Assembly (NCBI RefSeq): GCF_000204055.1 | Contig: NW_006768792.1 | Coordinates: forward strand, 1-64,000 | Reading direction: 5' to 3' | Source: Melampsora larici-populina 98AG31 | Lineage: Eukaryota; Basidiomycota; Pucciniomycetes; Pucciniales; Melampsoraceae | DNA: 64,000 bases | Part shown: piece after piece, positions 1-11,635 of the stretch | Position numbering within the stretch: the first letter of the stretch is position 1 | Layout: each line of letters begins with the position of its first letter | Program-made: the position numbers and the translations under genes | The notes under the pieces: generated by a model | Databases searched by the model: none | The model's input: only the letters and a program-made list of their open reading frames with translations | What the model was told of the DNA's origin: nothing

Positions 1-180
1 CAGAGTATGCTAAATCGAATGATAGGCCGTTTTCTGAGAAGGTGGATTCAGGTAATTTAAAACTTTTAGTGACGCTATGAGTTTTGTTGAAGAGGGATAC
101 TGGTGAATCTTCTTTGTCGGTTAGATCAATCACTCGGTCTATACCCGTAGGACCTTGCGTGGTGTCGCCTGATTTCTCGT
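1..180 (-). pseudogene. downstream half of a host gene split by the KDZ transposon
   Basis: Read on the minus strand, this stretch is open through to the window edge and encodes a Ser/Thr/Asp-rich segment containing DRVIDLTDKEDSP. It continues, in the same frame, the coding sequence that stops at the other side of the transposon (14699-15366) if one copy of the 8-bp target duplication is removed. The gene therefore ran right to left before insertion and was cut inside an exon. No conserved domain was recognised. It could be an ordinary low-complexity nuclear or regulatory protein, or itself a repeat-associated gene. The 3' end lies outside the window. Confidence 0.6.
173..180. repeat. 8-bp target-site duplication, left copy
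   Basis: TTTCTCGT lies directly outside the left TIR, which starts CACCTGTGTG. The identical octamer follows the right TIR at 14699-14706. An 8-bp duplication fits KDZ elements (also hAT and some MULEs). Confidence 0.92.
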
Positions 181-581
181 CACCTGTGTGTACCCATACC
201 TTCGCATTCTATTGGTTTATACAGGACTCTCTATGGTCGCATGGGGTCCGAAAATTGGCGTGTAGATGTGGTTAGATGCTGTAGAGGCATCTAATGTGAA
301 CTCCGACTTTGGACAAGTCCAAAGTCACCACACCACACCACACCAACACACCACCCCACCTCACCACACCAAATCTGCCCCACAGCGCACTATACCCCAC
401 CACACCTCACCATCACACCTCACCACCTCACCACTCCTACACCACTAACACCCCACCACCCCACCCTACACCATCACACCACCTCACCACACCACCCTAC
501 ACCACCCTACACCACACCACACCACACCAATTACCCCACACCACACCTCACCACTGCTAGTCGACTTGCCTTAAACCTAAC
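181..581 (+). repeat. left terminal inverted repeat of the KDZ element
   Basis: It begins CACCTGTGTGTACCCATACC and matches the reverse complement of 14263-14698 with few differences and a length change in the simple-sequence part. The outer ~145 bp is unique sequence that includes a small palindrome (GACTTTGGACAAGTCCAAAGTC, around 308-329). The inner ~230 bp (about 330-560) is degenerate CACCACACC/CACCTCACC repeat, almost without G on the top strand and nearly without CpG. Homology ends near a shared CCTTAAACCTAAC motif. Confidence 0.93.
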
Positions 582-694
582 GCCAAATCCGCCTACTACA
601 ACTCTGCCAAGCCCAACCAAGGACTTCTTCTCCCACCTCATTACTACCGCCTTCGCATTTGACATCATCATCTTACTCTAATCAATTGCACAAC
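581..694. other. leader between left TIR and zinc-finger gene
   Basis: About 115 bp between the inner TIR edge and the first ATG of the plus-strand gene. It presumably holds promoter and 5' UTR; no clear core-promoter motif was seen. Confidence 0.3.
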
Positions 695-1952
695 ATGTCC
701 ACAATAAATAATGACAATATACCGGATATAGACATGCCAGCACCACCGGAAATCTGCCTTCCAGGAACTCGAGACCCTTTGGATCCCAAAACTCGAGAAC
801 ACATGGATCGATATGTCAAATCGTTTGCTGCACCACATGGTTATTTGATATCCGTTGGGAAGTCATACGTTTCAAAGGGTAGATGTACATATCGCTGCCA
901 TCGAGGCGGCTTTTGCAAGACTTCAAACGACACCGCCAAGACAAGCAAGTCATTGAAGATCCAATGTCCATTCGAGCTCAAGGCCAAGCTGGACACCGAA
1001 CATCGATATTGGACGCTCTCCCACATCAACACAAGCCACAATCATCCACCTAACTTTGAGCTTGAGTATATACCCCCTGATGACAAGAACTCGACCGGTG
1101 TCGACATAGACACCTTTCTGTACTCTCTCTCACAACGTCTCCAATTGCTCGATTCAACTACTCAAATGACCATTGTTGAAGAGATCAACCACATCCTTGA
1201 TAAACCACACTCGACACATGCTTCTGTTATCAGACCATCTGTAAGTCTTTATCCCCTTGTTTGTTTCTCCAGAACGTAGACTGACCCACCGACACCTCTC
1301 TTTCACCTGAACGACAGTCATCCAAAAAGATAGCAGAGTCTCAAGATACCAACACAACGATATTGCTCAACTTGGCCAAAGTGGATACCCTCCATGAACA
1401 ATCTCATGTTGCGCAAAAAGTGAGCTTTCTATCAATCGTAGTGTAGATGATTCATAATGATACTCATTATGAATCATTATTTGCTTCATCTAGACGCATA
1501 GTGTTCCTCATGAAAACATAAATGTTGAAATACTTCAACCATCCTTTCCAGTCGATCATTCTACAAAAACTCACACTACAGCCACCAATTCAGCACCAAC
1601 CAGTGTTCTCAACAATACGCATGAAACTGATGATGGCACTCCATCAGTTCCACCACTTCCTCCGATATCATCTGGACCTTCAGTACTCCACATACAACCA
1701 CCTTCCACCAGACCCGACCAAGCCGAACCATCTGGGACTTCAGTACTCAACATACAAGCACCTCCCACCGGAACCGACAATACCAAAGTCACTCACAATA
1801 ATCACAAAGTCAGCCATAACACCAAGAAGAATACTTCTAGCACAAATACCTGCAGCAGCGTCAACGAGCGTCCTCGCACACGTAAACAACTACGTGAGCA
1901 GGTACCAGAATGTTCCAAGCCTATAACCCGCACAAATAAGTCAAAGCGTTGA
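695..1952 (+). CDS. FAR1/GCM1-type zinc-finger protein, element-encoded accessory
   Basis: Three exons (695-1240, 1318-1419, 1494-1952) join in phase to about 368 residues. Residues ~45-125 carry the pattern of the WRKY-GCM1/FAR1 zinc-binding fold: an RYVKSFAAPHGY-like start, a CTYRC pair, an IQCPF cysteine, a conserved W and a terminal HNH. In MULE transposases and FAR1-like factors this fold binds DNA. No transposase catalytic domain follows; the C-terminal half is Ser/Thr/Pro-rich and ends in a basic KSKR tail. The protein starts just inside the left TIR and is transcribed inward, opposite to the other genes. A role in recognising the TIR or regulating the element is inferred. It could also be a captured fragment of a MULE. 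Confidence 0.75.
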
Positions 1953-2375
1953 CAGTATTGAAATTACTCTTAAGCTTAGTTATCGAACATTTGGAAGCTT
2001 TTTTTCAAGTTAGAGGCTTATTATAAACGTTTTTGAAAGTTAGAAAGTTAGATGAATGTAATAAACCTTCCTAAGTTTATGATTTATAAACTTGCTTTAC
2101 TCCTAAGACTATCAAAAAGTGTCTGGACCAAGATTGATCAAATCGATCTGTATGTAGAAACAACCACTCCAATTATTCCATGATGAGCAATATCATATTT
2201 TAATTGTTGTATGAATAGACATCAGAGCCACCTGTACCTGAGCAAGCCAAAAACTATTGAGTTAAGTGTTCAATTCAATTTGTTTCTTCTCAGTCAGGCC
2301 AGATATATTATTTCAAAGTTTGATATAATAAGCCTAAAATTACAATTCTATTTTAGTCGGTCTTACAATTACATT
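1953..2375. other. convergent intergenic spacer
   Basis: AT-rich DNA between the stop codons of the zinc-finger gene (+) and the KDZ transposase gene (-). It probably holds the 3' UTRs of both. Nothing else seen. Confidence 0.4.
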
Positions 2376-5300
2376 TTAAAATATGTCTTCATCATCTAAT
2401 TCATGTTCAAGATCCTCTTCATCTTCCTCAGCCTCAGCAATCAAACTCGGAAGATTTGTTATTGCTGCCCATTCCATCGCGCTCTTTAAACGCATCTCCT
2501 CCCATCCGATGAGAAGGGCCGCATCCATATTTCCACTGTTGGAAAAGTACGTCGATGTACTTTCCAGCATGCTCCTCAAGCCATTGTTCCATATCATCCA
2601 TAACCGGCCAGAAGAACGGACTAGGCCCAAGTATATGAGCCTAGCCTCGTCCAGCTCATTGCCTGATTTAGGGAATTCCAAACAGTCAGTCTTTCAGTCT
2701 GACAAAGTCAAAGTACATAAACAACTCTCAATGAAGAGCCTCACCTTCGTCCACCTCCCATTTGGCCTTGATCAAGTTGACACGATCTTGATATTCAATT
2801 GACCATTTCATTAGCTGTCGAATTTCCCGTCCGAAGCGGCGAAGCTCTTCGTCGGCGCCTCTTTTGAGTAGAAAAGCCCTGATCCCAGCCCTGGTAGCTC
2901 GATTGGTTGCCCATGGTTCATTAGGATGTGTCAAACCTCCTATATCCCAAAAAGGGTCGGTTATGGCCATTGAGTCCATTTCCTCGAATGTAGGATCCGG
3001 GATTGGGTTGGCTGGAGCGTGTTTTCGATTGTAGTTTGATGCATGTCGATGGTAAGTCTGATACTTCTTCCTTAAGAGTGTTCTTTTCTTGATTCTACGC
3101 TTGTTGAATTGCGCCTGGCTTGTAGTTCCTAGATTCATAATATTGCATCTTCATTTCGATCATCACTTTCATGATGATGGAAATGAAAGGTCACACACCT
3201 GTATTTAAAGCTGCTTGTCTTTGATTTTCAATAACCCCCACCTTGGCCTCGTAAAGCTTGGATTTTGACAGGCGCATTGTCGTTAGAAGCTTGGCTTGGT
3301 CATCTGGGAATCAAATATCAGTTTGATGGTTCCATAGGTTCAGATCAGTTACATACAACTTACCCGACGTCCCTGTCAGTCGTAAGAACTCGTCAGATCC
3401 TAATTCATCTGCCAAGTCCTGCACTTTCTGCTCGAGGGCTATCAATGACCGAGGCAGATCAAGGAGCTCCGCTCGCTCAGCACCGGTCCGCATCCGAGGC
3501 CGTTTTGCAGATATGTCTTCCAGTCTGCCCCTGCATTACAGCTCTCGAGTCAGCTCGGTGCAGTCAAGTGAGAAGAGATAATCACAACCCCTACCGAGCC
3601 TCCAACACGTCCTCTTCGAGCTCTATTAACACCAGAATTTGCTCCCGTTTATCAGCAGCGGTCTCACTGATGATTCGGGCCTGCATTTCTTTTTGTCTAG
3701 CCCACTGGTGTTTGATGTACTCCAGGTTGAAAGTTGGGTTTTTTGACTCAATATTAGCCAAATCTTTCTGCGCTTCCTCAGCCCGTTTCAGGACAACATT
3801 GAACCGACTGGCCATTGAGTGAACTGTACGGGTATATAGATGATGTGCAAATTAATTGTTTATATTCACAATTAACTTCAAAATTTGAAACCCTTACCTG
3901 CGTTCGCTCGCAACATTTGATTGTGATGTAAAGCTCGTGTGTTGATGTTGATCAACCTATGTTGACTGGTGGCATATCTGTTTGGACGGACGAGAGGTGA
4001 CAGGAAGGACCATATCCTTTCCAAACCCTCACCATCTGATAAACCCCATCCTTGGTTCAATCGCGGGTTGTAGTCCAATTGGCATCCCCATTCATGAACA
4101 TATGCATGAAAGACGCTAGTGCCAAACTTAAGCTGGTTCAGTTCGCGTTCAATTGCAAACAAGTCGCGCTGGTCAAAGAAGAATTACATTAGCTGGATGG
4201 ACAAAATTAAGGGTCTTCTTCTGAGCTTACATTTATTATACCTTTTTCTATGTTGCAGCCTATGTCATATAGGATTCCAACCTTGTCGGCCTGACCCTTC
4301 CGATCTGCGTCAGAAACTACTTTCAAAATCCATTCAATCAATGCCAGAGCAAAGTATGATCTGTTGATGAAATTCATTTGTTAGTCAGATACCCTACACT
4401 ATATTGGTGGTCAACAAACACACTTTTCTCCACTTTGTATGATATTGATAAATCGTAGACAATGATCATGCCTACATGCCATGCCCAATAATCCAGTATC
4501 ATCGGATCCGCCCCAGTGGGACTTACCTCGAACATCGTTGGCCGCGGTGTGTTGCTCGCTACAAGGATGCTATATCAAATATATATAGTCAGAATCTTGT
4601 TTTCATGGTGACTAGTCAGCATCCATGACTAACCATATCTATATCATCTTCATCATTTTCATCTTCAACATTCGCACCCACTCTCAAAGCCATCTGTTCC
4701 CACTCGTTCTTCGGAAGGAAAAGTTCGGGAGTTGGGGGAAAATACCCAGGAATTGGTGCACTTGCAGCCTTGTGCCTTCGATGCTGAAAGTTTCCATCAA
4801 GACACACAATTATATCCGGTTCGCAAGGCTCAGTTGGCGCCACAGGTGGTCCAAAACACCGCGGACAGTTTTCAGCAAGTCGTTCTAATTCTGAGAGCTC
4901 CAGCAAATCCATCTCTTTATAACGCACCATGGTCACAAGGGTTTGATAGGCGTCGTAAGCTGCACTGAAAGGAGTGCGCCAGTCGCGAGGCTGTGATAGT
5001 TTGAGTTAGCGTTCAGTGGTTAATAACCATTTGTAATAGGTCACTGCTCACCTGTTGAGTCTTTGAGGTTAAGATTAAAGGATTGTGAGCATCAAGATAC
5101 TCGTCTAAAGCCCGGACAAATGCCTGCGTACGGACCGCGCCGTGTTTCCATATGCAATGAAATAGACGAAGCAACCGAGTTGAAAAAGCCGTCCTTGGAT
5201 GAACGGGTGACCCTCCCATGTATCCCATCTCGACCAATCGGACTAGATCTGATTGGCAATCACAAAAATCGATTTGGACCTTTTTGCGTGCTGTGAGCAT

Positions 5301-5883
5301 GAGACAATAAGTGGATGACTGATGAGCGTTGAATTTGTTTTTTTATCATGAGGAGTCAAGATATATTCAGGTACTTACTCAATATGTCCACCAGGTCCAC
5401 CCAAGCACATCTCTTGCGACTTTGATGACATATACATCTTCTTCGTTTTTGGTCAGAGTCCCACTTCAAGACATCACCCCATTCTGATGTTAATTGACGC
5501 CCACGCAAGAAAGATGGTAGCATGTTTTCACATTGCTTCATCCATCGTTTTGTCTTTTCTAATCGTTTTGCATCATATTGAGCCCGAGCTATTTGCGCCA
5601 GAAGTTCATACTCGTCCTCTTCCAATTCGGGATGACGATGTTCTGGCGGATGATTATCATGGACTTCGTCTTCCTCGTCCATTGGAATATTGAACCAATC
5701 TGCTTGATCATCAACAGGGTCCTGCTTCTTCGCAACGTTCGCCTGAAACAATGCTTGGGACGCTTTGCCTGCTTGAGCTCGATTTTTGGCCTGCTGTGCA
5801 ATAAAAGCTTCCTGCACAGGCGTGGCCGGCTTGTTCTTCCTGCGAAGTCTGTTCAAACGGCGAGCGTAAGGTGTGGGAGCCAT
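2376..5883 (-). CDS. KDZ (Kyakuja-Dileera-Zisupton) transposase
   Basis: Eleven exons assemble in phase: 5883-5379, 5290-5052, 4990-4634, 4569-4424, 4360-4231, 4168-3898, 3823-3595, 3530-3364, 3303-3199, 3128-2745 and 2662-2376. The product is about 939 aa. The N-terminal part has a cysteine cluster typical of KDZ-associated CxC domains (RRRCICH, then VQIDFCDCQSDL, residues ~155-190). The core then shows CPRCFGP and CLDGNFQHRRH (Asp ~313), the HPCSEQHTAANDVRG and GMACRHDH motifs, ILYDIGCN (Asp ~448) and WGLSDGEGLERIW (Glu ~506/509). These fit the expected acidic triad of an RNase H-fold transposase. The acidic tail ends EDEEDLEHELDDEDIF. No internal stop was found, so the enzyme may be functional. 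It would act in the nucleus on the element's TIRs. Confidence 0.93.
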
Positions 5884-8800
5884 CAGTATGAAATGAGAGT
5901 GTTACAAATGCATAAGATATTTGACGTGGAGAGTAAATTTCTTGAGTATGGCATGACACCTCTAAGTTAAATTCACTCACCGCACATGTCACCGACATCT
6001 TTCACATATCTGATTACCCGGTTTAGGTGTGAACTGGAACTTCTGGGATATTTGCAAAGGTTCTCTTTGATCAGCATAATTGTGAGATGAGTCAATCATA
6101 TTTTTGGAAATTAGATTAATTAGAATACTGACTAACAACACCATTTTTTATCGCCACACCATTTCTTATCTATTCCATCCCGAACTCAAACAGTGGTTAT
6201 AAATCATAAAACTTGTTATATAAATGTATATCTGGAATTGATTATCTGGAATTGTTTAAATTGATAAAATATATTGATCCTGAACTCGAACAATGATATA
6301 TGTTGATGATTAAATTGATAAAATATATTGATCCTGAACTCGAACAATGATATATCTTGAAGATTAAAATGATAAAATATCTTGATCCTGAACTCGAACA
6401 ATGATATATCTTGAAGATTAAATTGATAAAATATCTTGATCCTGAACTCGAACAATGATATATCTTGATGATTAAATTGATAAAATATCTTGATCCTGAA
6501 CTTGAACAATGATATATCTTGTATGATTAATTGATTATATATGATGATCCTGAACTCGAATATATATATATCTAGAATTGATTATCTAGAATTGAGTAAA
6601 TTATTATATATCATGATTATATTGGAATGATTCGCTCAAATGAAAAGGTGAATGATTGTATGTCATAAAACTAGGGATAAATTTTCGTTGTTTTATCTTG
6701 ATTTGGTTCGGTTCCAAAAAGAAAACGAGGTTAGGTGGAAATTCATGATGCCAAATTGAAATTGAAGTGAATCGGTCTCGTGGTGGAGGTGATATCATTT
6801 CAGTGAGATCATTCCTCGACTCGGTTGCTTCTGGATTCCCAAGTTCGCTGAGAGATAATTGCCAAGTGAAGTGAATCGGTTTGGTGGTGGTGGCGAGATC
6901 ATTTCAGTGATATCATTCCTTGACTCGTTTGGTTCGCGAGAACACTCGCAGTTTAGTCGAGGAGAATGATTCAACAACGCAACCCACAAGGAAGGCAGTA
7001 CTCAGGTGAATTAACAACGTTAGCGATGCGGCGATAGCTTGTGTTTGGTACTCTGGATGCAAGAACTTTGTAAGTCACACGAGGACTTCATGTCGACGAA
7101 CTCTGAGCTGTACCACACAGGATCTTATCGCCGCTTCCCACATGGCAATTCAATTTAATGCTATTTATGCTCACTCACCGACCAAAGTTTCATGATGTTT
7201 CACTGCATTTAAATATTTTCATCATATGTTTTGTATCATTGAGTATTTTCGGCGACGTACATACAATATTAAACAATGAAGATCCAATAGTGAATGACAC
7301 CAGCTTTCAAAGGTTCTGATAGATTTAATAAATTCGAAGTCTTGAATTCCTATGGCATCCATACATATAAATAATGCTCGAAATGAAACTGCTTGATTCG
7401 ACTAAAGTCCCATTTTGGTGAGCTGTTTGAGTAACATATTTTATATAGCCAAATATAAAAGATGTTCCATTGTGACTTCAGCTAAATCCGCTCGACTGAC
7501 AGTTATATTGTATTTTTGATGCTCTTGAAGCAAATGTAAGATGAGGATATTCGCCATCTTGGCACCATGCAATTGGTGTAGCAAGATGAACATGAAAAGA
7601 TCTTTGCATGTTTGGATGCTATTAATATCTACTGACTTTAGTGGGAATTAGAGTTTGACCCAAAATGACCCACCTGCAGCCACATTCTTTCATGATCACC
7701 AAAGATTCTTGATGTTTCACTGTAATTGATCTTTTTGCATTATTTATTTAATGTTGGAGAGTGACTTGCATTTATATTAGAAGTACTGTGAGTATTACTA
7801 TATAATTGAAATGATCACCAGACTTAAGAGATATAATGGTGAATGTCAAAGCTCCCATCATTTCCTTTAATGGGGTGCGTGGTGATTATGAAAAATACAT
7901 CATGAACAATTTTTCCTCTTACCATTGCTTTATGATTCCCAAATGATGTCAAATACTAATGATGAGCATGTTGCATCACTCAAATTGGATATCAATGATT
8001 TCAGCCTGTTATCAATCAAGTAAACTTGTATTGTGATACAAGAATAAAATAAACTATCTGAATGAGTCAAATAAAGTATGCAGTCTTCTTCCTAGTCAAA
8101 ATAACAACGCTAACATCAGTTTTATAGGAAGTTTGTGCAATGTGTAAATCTACTGGCACTCAATAAACTTTGCAGTTACTTACTAGACATGGCTTTTTTA
8201 CATCTTAATGAGCAGGTTGGAGAGGATTTGTTTGTGGTGGTGAAGTAGAGACTGGGTGACTTGCTCAGAAAGCGTGGGTTCATTTTGATATTGTCTCATG
8301 CATTCATACTTTTCCCCGAAAGTATAAATGTTAAATATATAAATATAATGCAGAACTTATGGTTTAAGTTCAGTCAACAGAAGACTCAGAGCTCATGGAC
8401 TTTGTGCGGTGTAGCAGCCACCGCGGAAGTTGATGTGAAAGCATTCGTCTTGGTTAGGATTTTTGGGTGGACTCTGCTCTGTGTCTCTGTTTCGCAAATC
8501 TTTGTGTTTGATTCATCATTATTCTTTTGGAAAACATGCTTCGCACCTTTGAAAAATGTGCTTTATAGTTCCTTGAGACTCTTTGGATTACACAGGTATC
8601 TTGTAGATACCTGTTGCATTGGGTATTCTTCTCACTCATTCATCGTCATTGTTTAGACTTGGTTTTTTTGGTCAGGATCTTTGGGTGGAACTCTAAAAGC
8701 TTTGTATTACAACACCTTTTTTGGAATTAGACCTTATCATATAATTGCATGTGAAGAGTGACTTGAGACAGAAATGGCTCTCTTTCTTTTGATAAACTTA

Positions 8801-9214
8801 GCGCACTCATTACCCACTTTTGTTTTATTTACAAACTACACCTTGTTCTTTCCATTATATTCACTTTTACTTTCAAAGTACCAAGACTTGAATATTATTT
8901 TTTGAAGTCTATTATTGCGTTGGTTTGTGCACCTCAGAGATATCAATAGGATAGGCGCAAACATGAAGCTAATGTTTGAATTGCTTCAAAAGAAGCTGAT
9001 CAAAGGGCCAAGATACCACAAACTAACAATTACAAAGCATCCTTAATTTTTTTTTTTCACAACGTCTGAAACATCACACATCTGAACATTGTCACATTGA
9101 AACATATCAAGCAAAGAAGGAAACATCAAAAAAGGGACAGTAAATCAACCAAACAATGACAAGTGGAACAAATGGACTAAAGTCACACCAAAGATCGTTA
9201 AGCTCAAAAAGTAA
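5884..9214. other. 3.3-kb gene-poor interior of the KDZ element
   Basis: This separates the transposase start from the dioxygenase stop. It is AT-rich and contains a 54-bp minisatellite (6261-6530), two diverged copies of a ~90-bp segment with GAAGTGAATCGGT (about 6760-6835 and 6870-6945), and weak similarity between ~7180-7330 and ~7690-7860 (shared TTGATGTTTCACTG-type stretches). The only long open frame (8261-8656, +) has no recognisable product and no supported splicing. The upstream ~300 bp of 5884-6200 probably holds the transposase promoter. Confidence 0.45.
6261..6530 (+). repeat. 54-bp minisatellite, 5 copies
   Basis: The unit starts TTGATAAAATATMTTGATCC and includes GAACTCGAACAATGATATAT. 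Copies start near 6261, 6315, 6369, 6423 and 6477 with a few substitutions each. Because the unit is a multiple of three, both strands show spurious open frames. Confidence 0.9.
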
Positions 9215-11635
9215 TTACTGTAAGGACACAGCCGCAGTCCGAAAGGAATCTACAGTCGCTGCTGCTCCCGCTTCAGCTTCCTCTAGACTCAAGCCTGCAG
9301 CCAAACGTGCCGCTTTCGCCGCCTTGTAAATTCGCACTTCATTTCGGTGCTTATTATTGAGTCGCTTTTCTTCGGCCAAGAATATATCACAAGTCTTCTC
9401 AAGGTCAAAATTGACAGGATAAAAAGGGATCCAAAGCCTTCGATCACTGAAGACTTTGGGTTCCTGTTGCATGCCAGAGAATCGCGCTGCTCCAGCAAAT
9501 ACGTCAGCATGGCTATAGATTGCCATGCAGATCCTCTGAGGAGGCGAATCATCTGGAGTCGGGAGTCTTGTGATTCGGCCAACTCCGTGCATAAGGATGT
9601 CGAATGCTGCATGAACAGAATGACCAGGGCCGCCATGAACGGCATAGCCAAGATAGTTCAAGATAAGTTCACCGCCTCCATAGTTTTTACCGAAGAAGTT
9701 GGCAGAAGCGAACAGAGGCGCGTTGTGTCCATCGCGATGGTGATCAACCTGGATACCGAACATGGTGTGCCTACCTAGATGAATTATTGAGTGTTGTAAT
9801 AGGAAGATGGAAAGGATTTGTCACCAGTTGCACATGCTTTCAATGATGAAGAGAAGGGATCGCTCACCTATACCAAGCGGATTGACAAGATTCTTAATTG
9901 CAGCAGCTGCTGCAGGCGTGCCGTGTTTGACTATCACTTGCAATGCTTGCCTCGCTGCAGAATAAGAACTCGGGAGGAAGGCCTTGATGATGAGGCGTCC
10001 CATTTCGAGGTGCCATAGTAGCTCTGAATCAATTCGGGCTTGATCTTCGCGCTTGTATGCGTGCTCGTTACCCATTTGGATGATGGTGGGCAGGTTGTAA
10101 TGGCTGACATTGGCTTCGTCCCACTTGGAAGAAGGGTGACCCTGCCGTTTCTCTCCAAAGGCCATTGCTGTGTCTGACATGCCGGCGCTGAGATGCTAAG
10201 CAAAAAAAAGGGCATCAAAAACTTTTTAAGGGCGTCGGGTTGAATCAAGCTGGCTGCACTCACGGAGTATCGGCCATAACCAACGGCCTGAGAAGAGATT
10301 GCTCCACTGAAACCGCCAGGCACATCGAGGAAAGTCGAAGCAGCCCCACTGAGTCGAGCGCTGGCCTCATTTGAAACGGCAAATGGGCTTTGCGCGGCAG
10401 CGAGGAGGGGTGAGTTTAGATGTGTATCCAGAGTTACAGGTCCTTGGAGACGAGGAATGTCGTTAACTTCTGCATGGCCTTCCAACGCCATGCCGCCGCG
10501 CTCCTGGGTACGGATGTGTAAAAACAAATCAGCTTGGAACCAAGGTGCATTACAAAGGTGATGTAAATACCTGACCGCTTAGAGATTCTGTGAGATTGCT
10601 TATTTTGGGAGGAACACTGATAGCAACTACTCGGCCGGCGTGATCGAGAAATACTACCGCCTCGGCATGACCAACAACCTTGGGCGAAGTGGATCGCTCG
10701 ATTGCCAGATTGTTGAGGGCAGTGAGGTTTGGATAACGAAGGGCAAAGGGCTTGGTTGAGCCAGGAATAGCGTCGTAGTCGTTGAGCGTCTGTTTAATGT
10801 GGACAGCACATTCTAAGAGGCAATCTTGACGACCGGTGAGAGGTTCAAGAAGGGAGAAGTCGGCTAGAACTTGGTTGACGGAGCTTGGAATGTCACCCAA
10901 TAGTAGCGTATGGGTGTGTTGCAGAAAATAAGCAACTGCCAAATCGAAATCGACGTTGATAACCCTAGCTTTCTTGAACACTCGGTTGAGATACTCAGCC
11001 ACCATGGAACGACGATGGAAGACGCTGCGGAACAGATGAGCTGGAACGTTTGGTCGCAGGTGTTGAGGGACTTCGTGGGATCGAAGCTTTGGTTTCTGCT
11101 GCATTCCACCGCTTTTACCTGCCTTTGCCTTCTTGGCCTTAGGTTTGGTGAACTTGGTCATCTTCTTGACCGCAACAGTGGAGCTAGAGGACAAAACAGA
11201 ATATATAATAAATTTAAATGTAACATTTAAACGCGGGGATGGAGGAAAAAGGGCATTTACCTGAAGTCGATCGGCTTGTAACCTTTGAGATTCAATAGTT
11301 TGGCTGCTGTAGGTTGGACAAACTTGGTGATGTTATGGATAGCAGCGCACTCATTCGCTTTGCCAGCGGTAGACCTAGATATCTCGTAGAAATATATCAA
11401 TGCAACATACAAGGCACAGAGTCTGGGTTGAATGTGGCTCCTACCTGACATTGAGGGGCTTGTCAGCTTCTAGGTCGGACAGATCGGTCAAATCCGAATC
11501 GTTTCCAGCATTATCGTTTCCAGCATTAGTGGTCGCATTAATGGGTTGCTGATTGGTGAACGATTGCTGGGGAGAAATATGATTACGATTTGTCAGTGTT
11601 GGCTTAAAGAATGGAGAAAAACCTGCTCCATGCAA
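9215..11635 (-). CDS. TET/JBP-family 2-oxoglutarate- and Fe(II)-dependent dioxygenase
   Basis: Six exons (11635-11445, 11374-11261, 11183-10571, 10503-10264, 10195-9868, 9774-9215) join in phase to about 681 aa. The last exon holds the double-stranded beta-helix signature: HHRDGHN (iron-binding His ~508 and Asp ~510), YGGGELILNY, then MHGVGRI (distal His ~558, Arg ~562) and RICMAIYSHADVFAGAARFSG. This matches the fungal TET/JBP clade, which oxidises 5-methylcytosine (or thymine derivatives in the kinetoplastid JBP branch). A Lys-rich stretch (KKMTKFTKPKAKKAKAGK, ~residues 105-125) may serve nuclear import or DNA contact. The N-terminus contains DLTDLSDLE acidic repeats. The first exon is uncertain; a further upstream exon near 11818 is possible. 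The product may modify methylated DNA at the element or nearby. Confidence 0.93.

Noticed and set aside
266..560. Open frames of His/Pro/Thr-rich peptides
   Set aside because: They are translations of the CACCACACC simple repeat in the TIR and appear in several frames.
695..1952. Classing the 14.5-kb element as a MULE because of the FAR1-like domain and 8-bp duplication
   Set aside because: No MULE catalytic domain is present, while a full KDZ transposase is.
6216..6509. 97-codon minus-strand frame with FEFRIKIFYQFN repeats
   Set aside because: A by-product of the 54-bp minisatellite whose unit is a multiple of three.
6261..6530. CRISPR-like array
   Set aside because: Units are contiguous without unique spacers and the genome is eukaryotic.
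8261..8656. 131-codon plus-strand frame inside the KDZ element
   Set aside because: Hydrophobic but without domain, homology or splice support; contains an internal diverged duplication, so probably chance.
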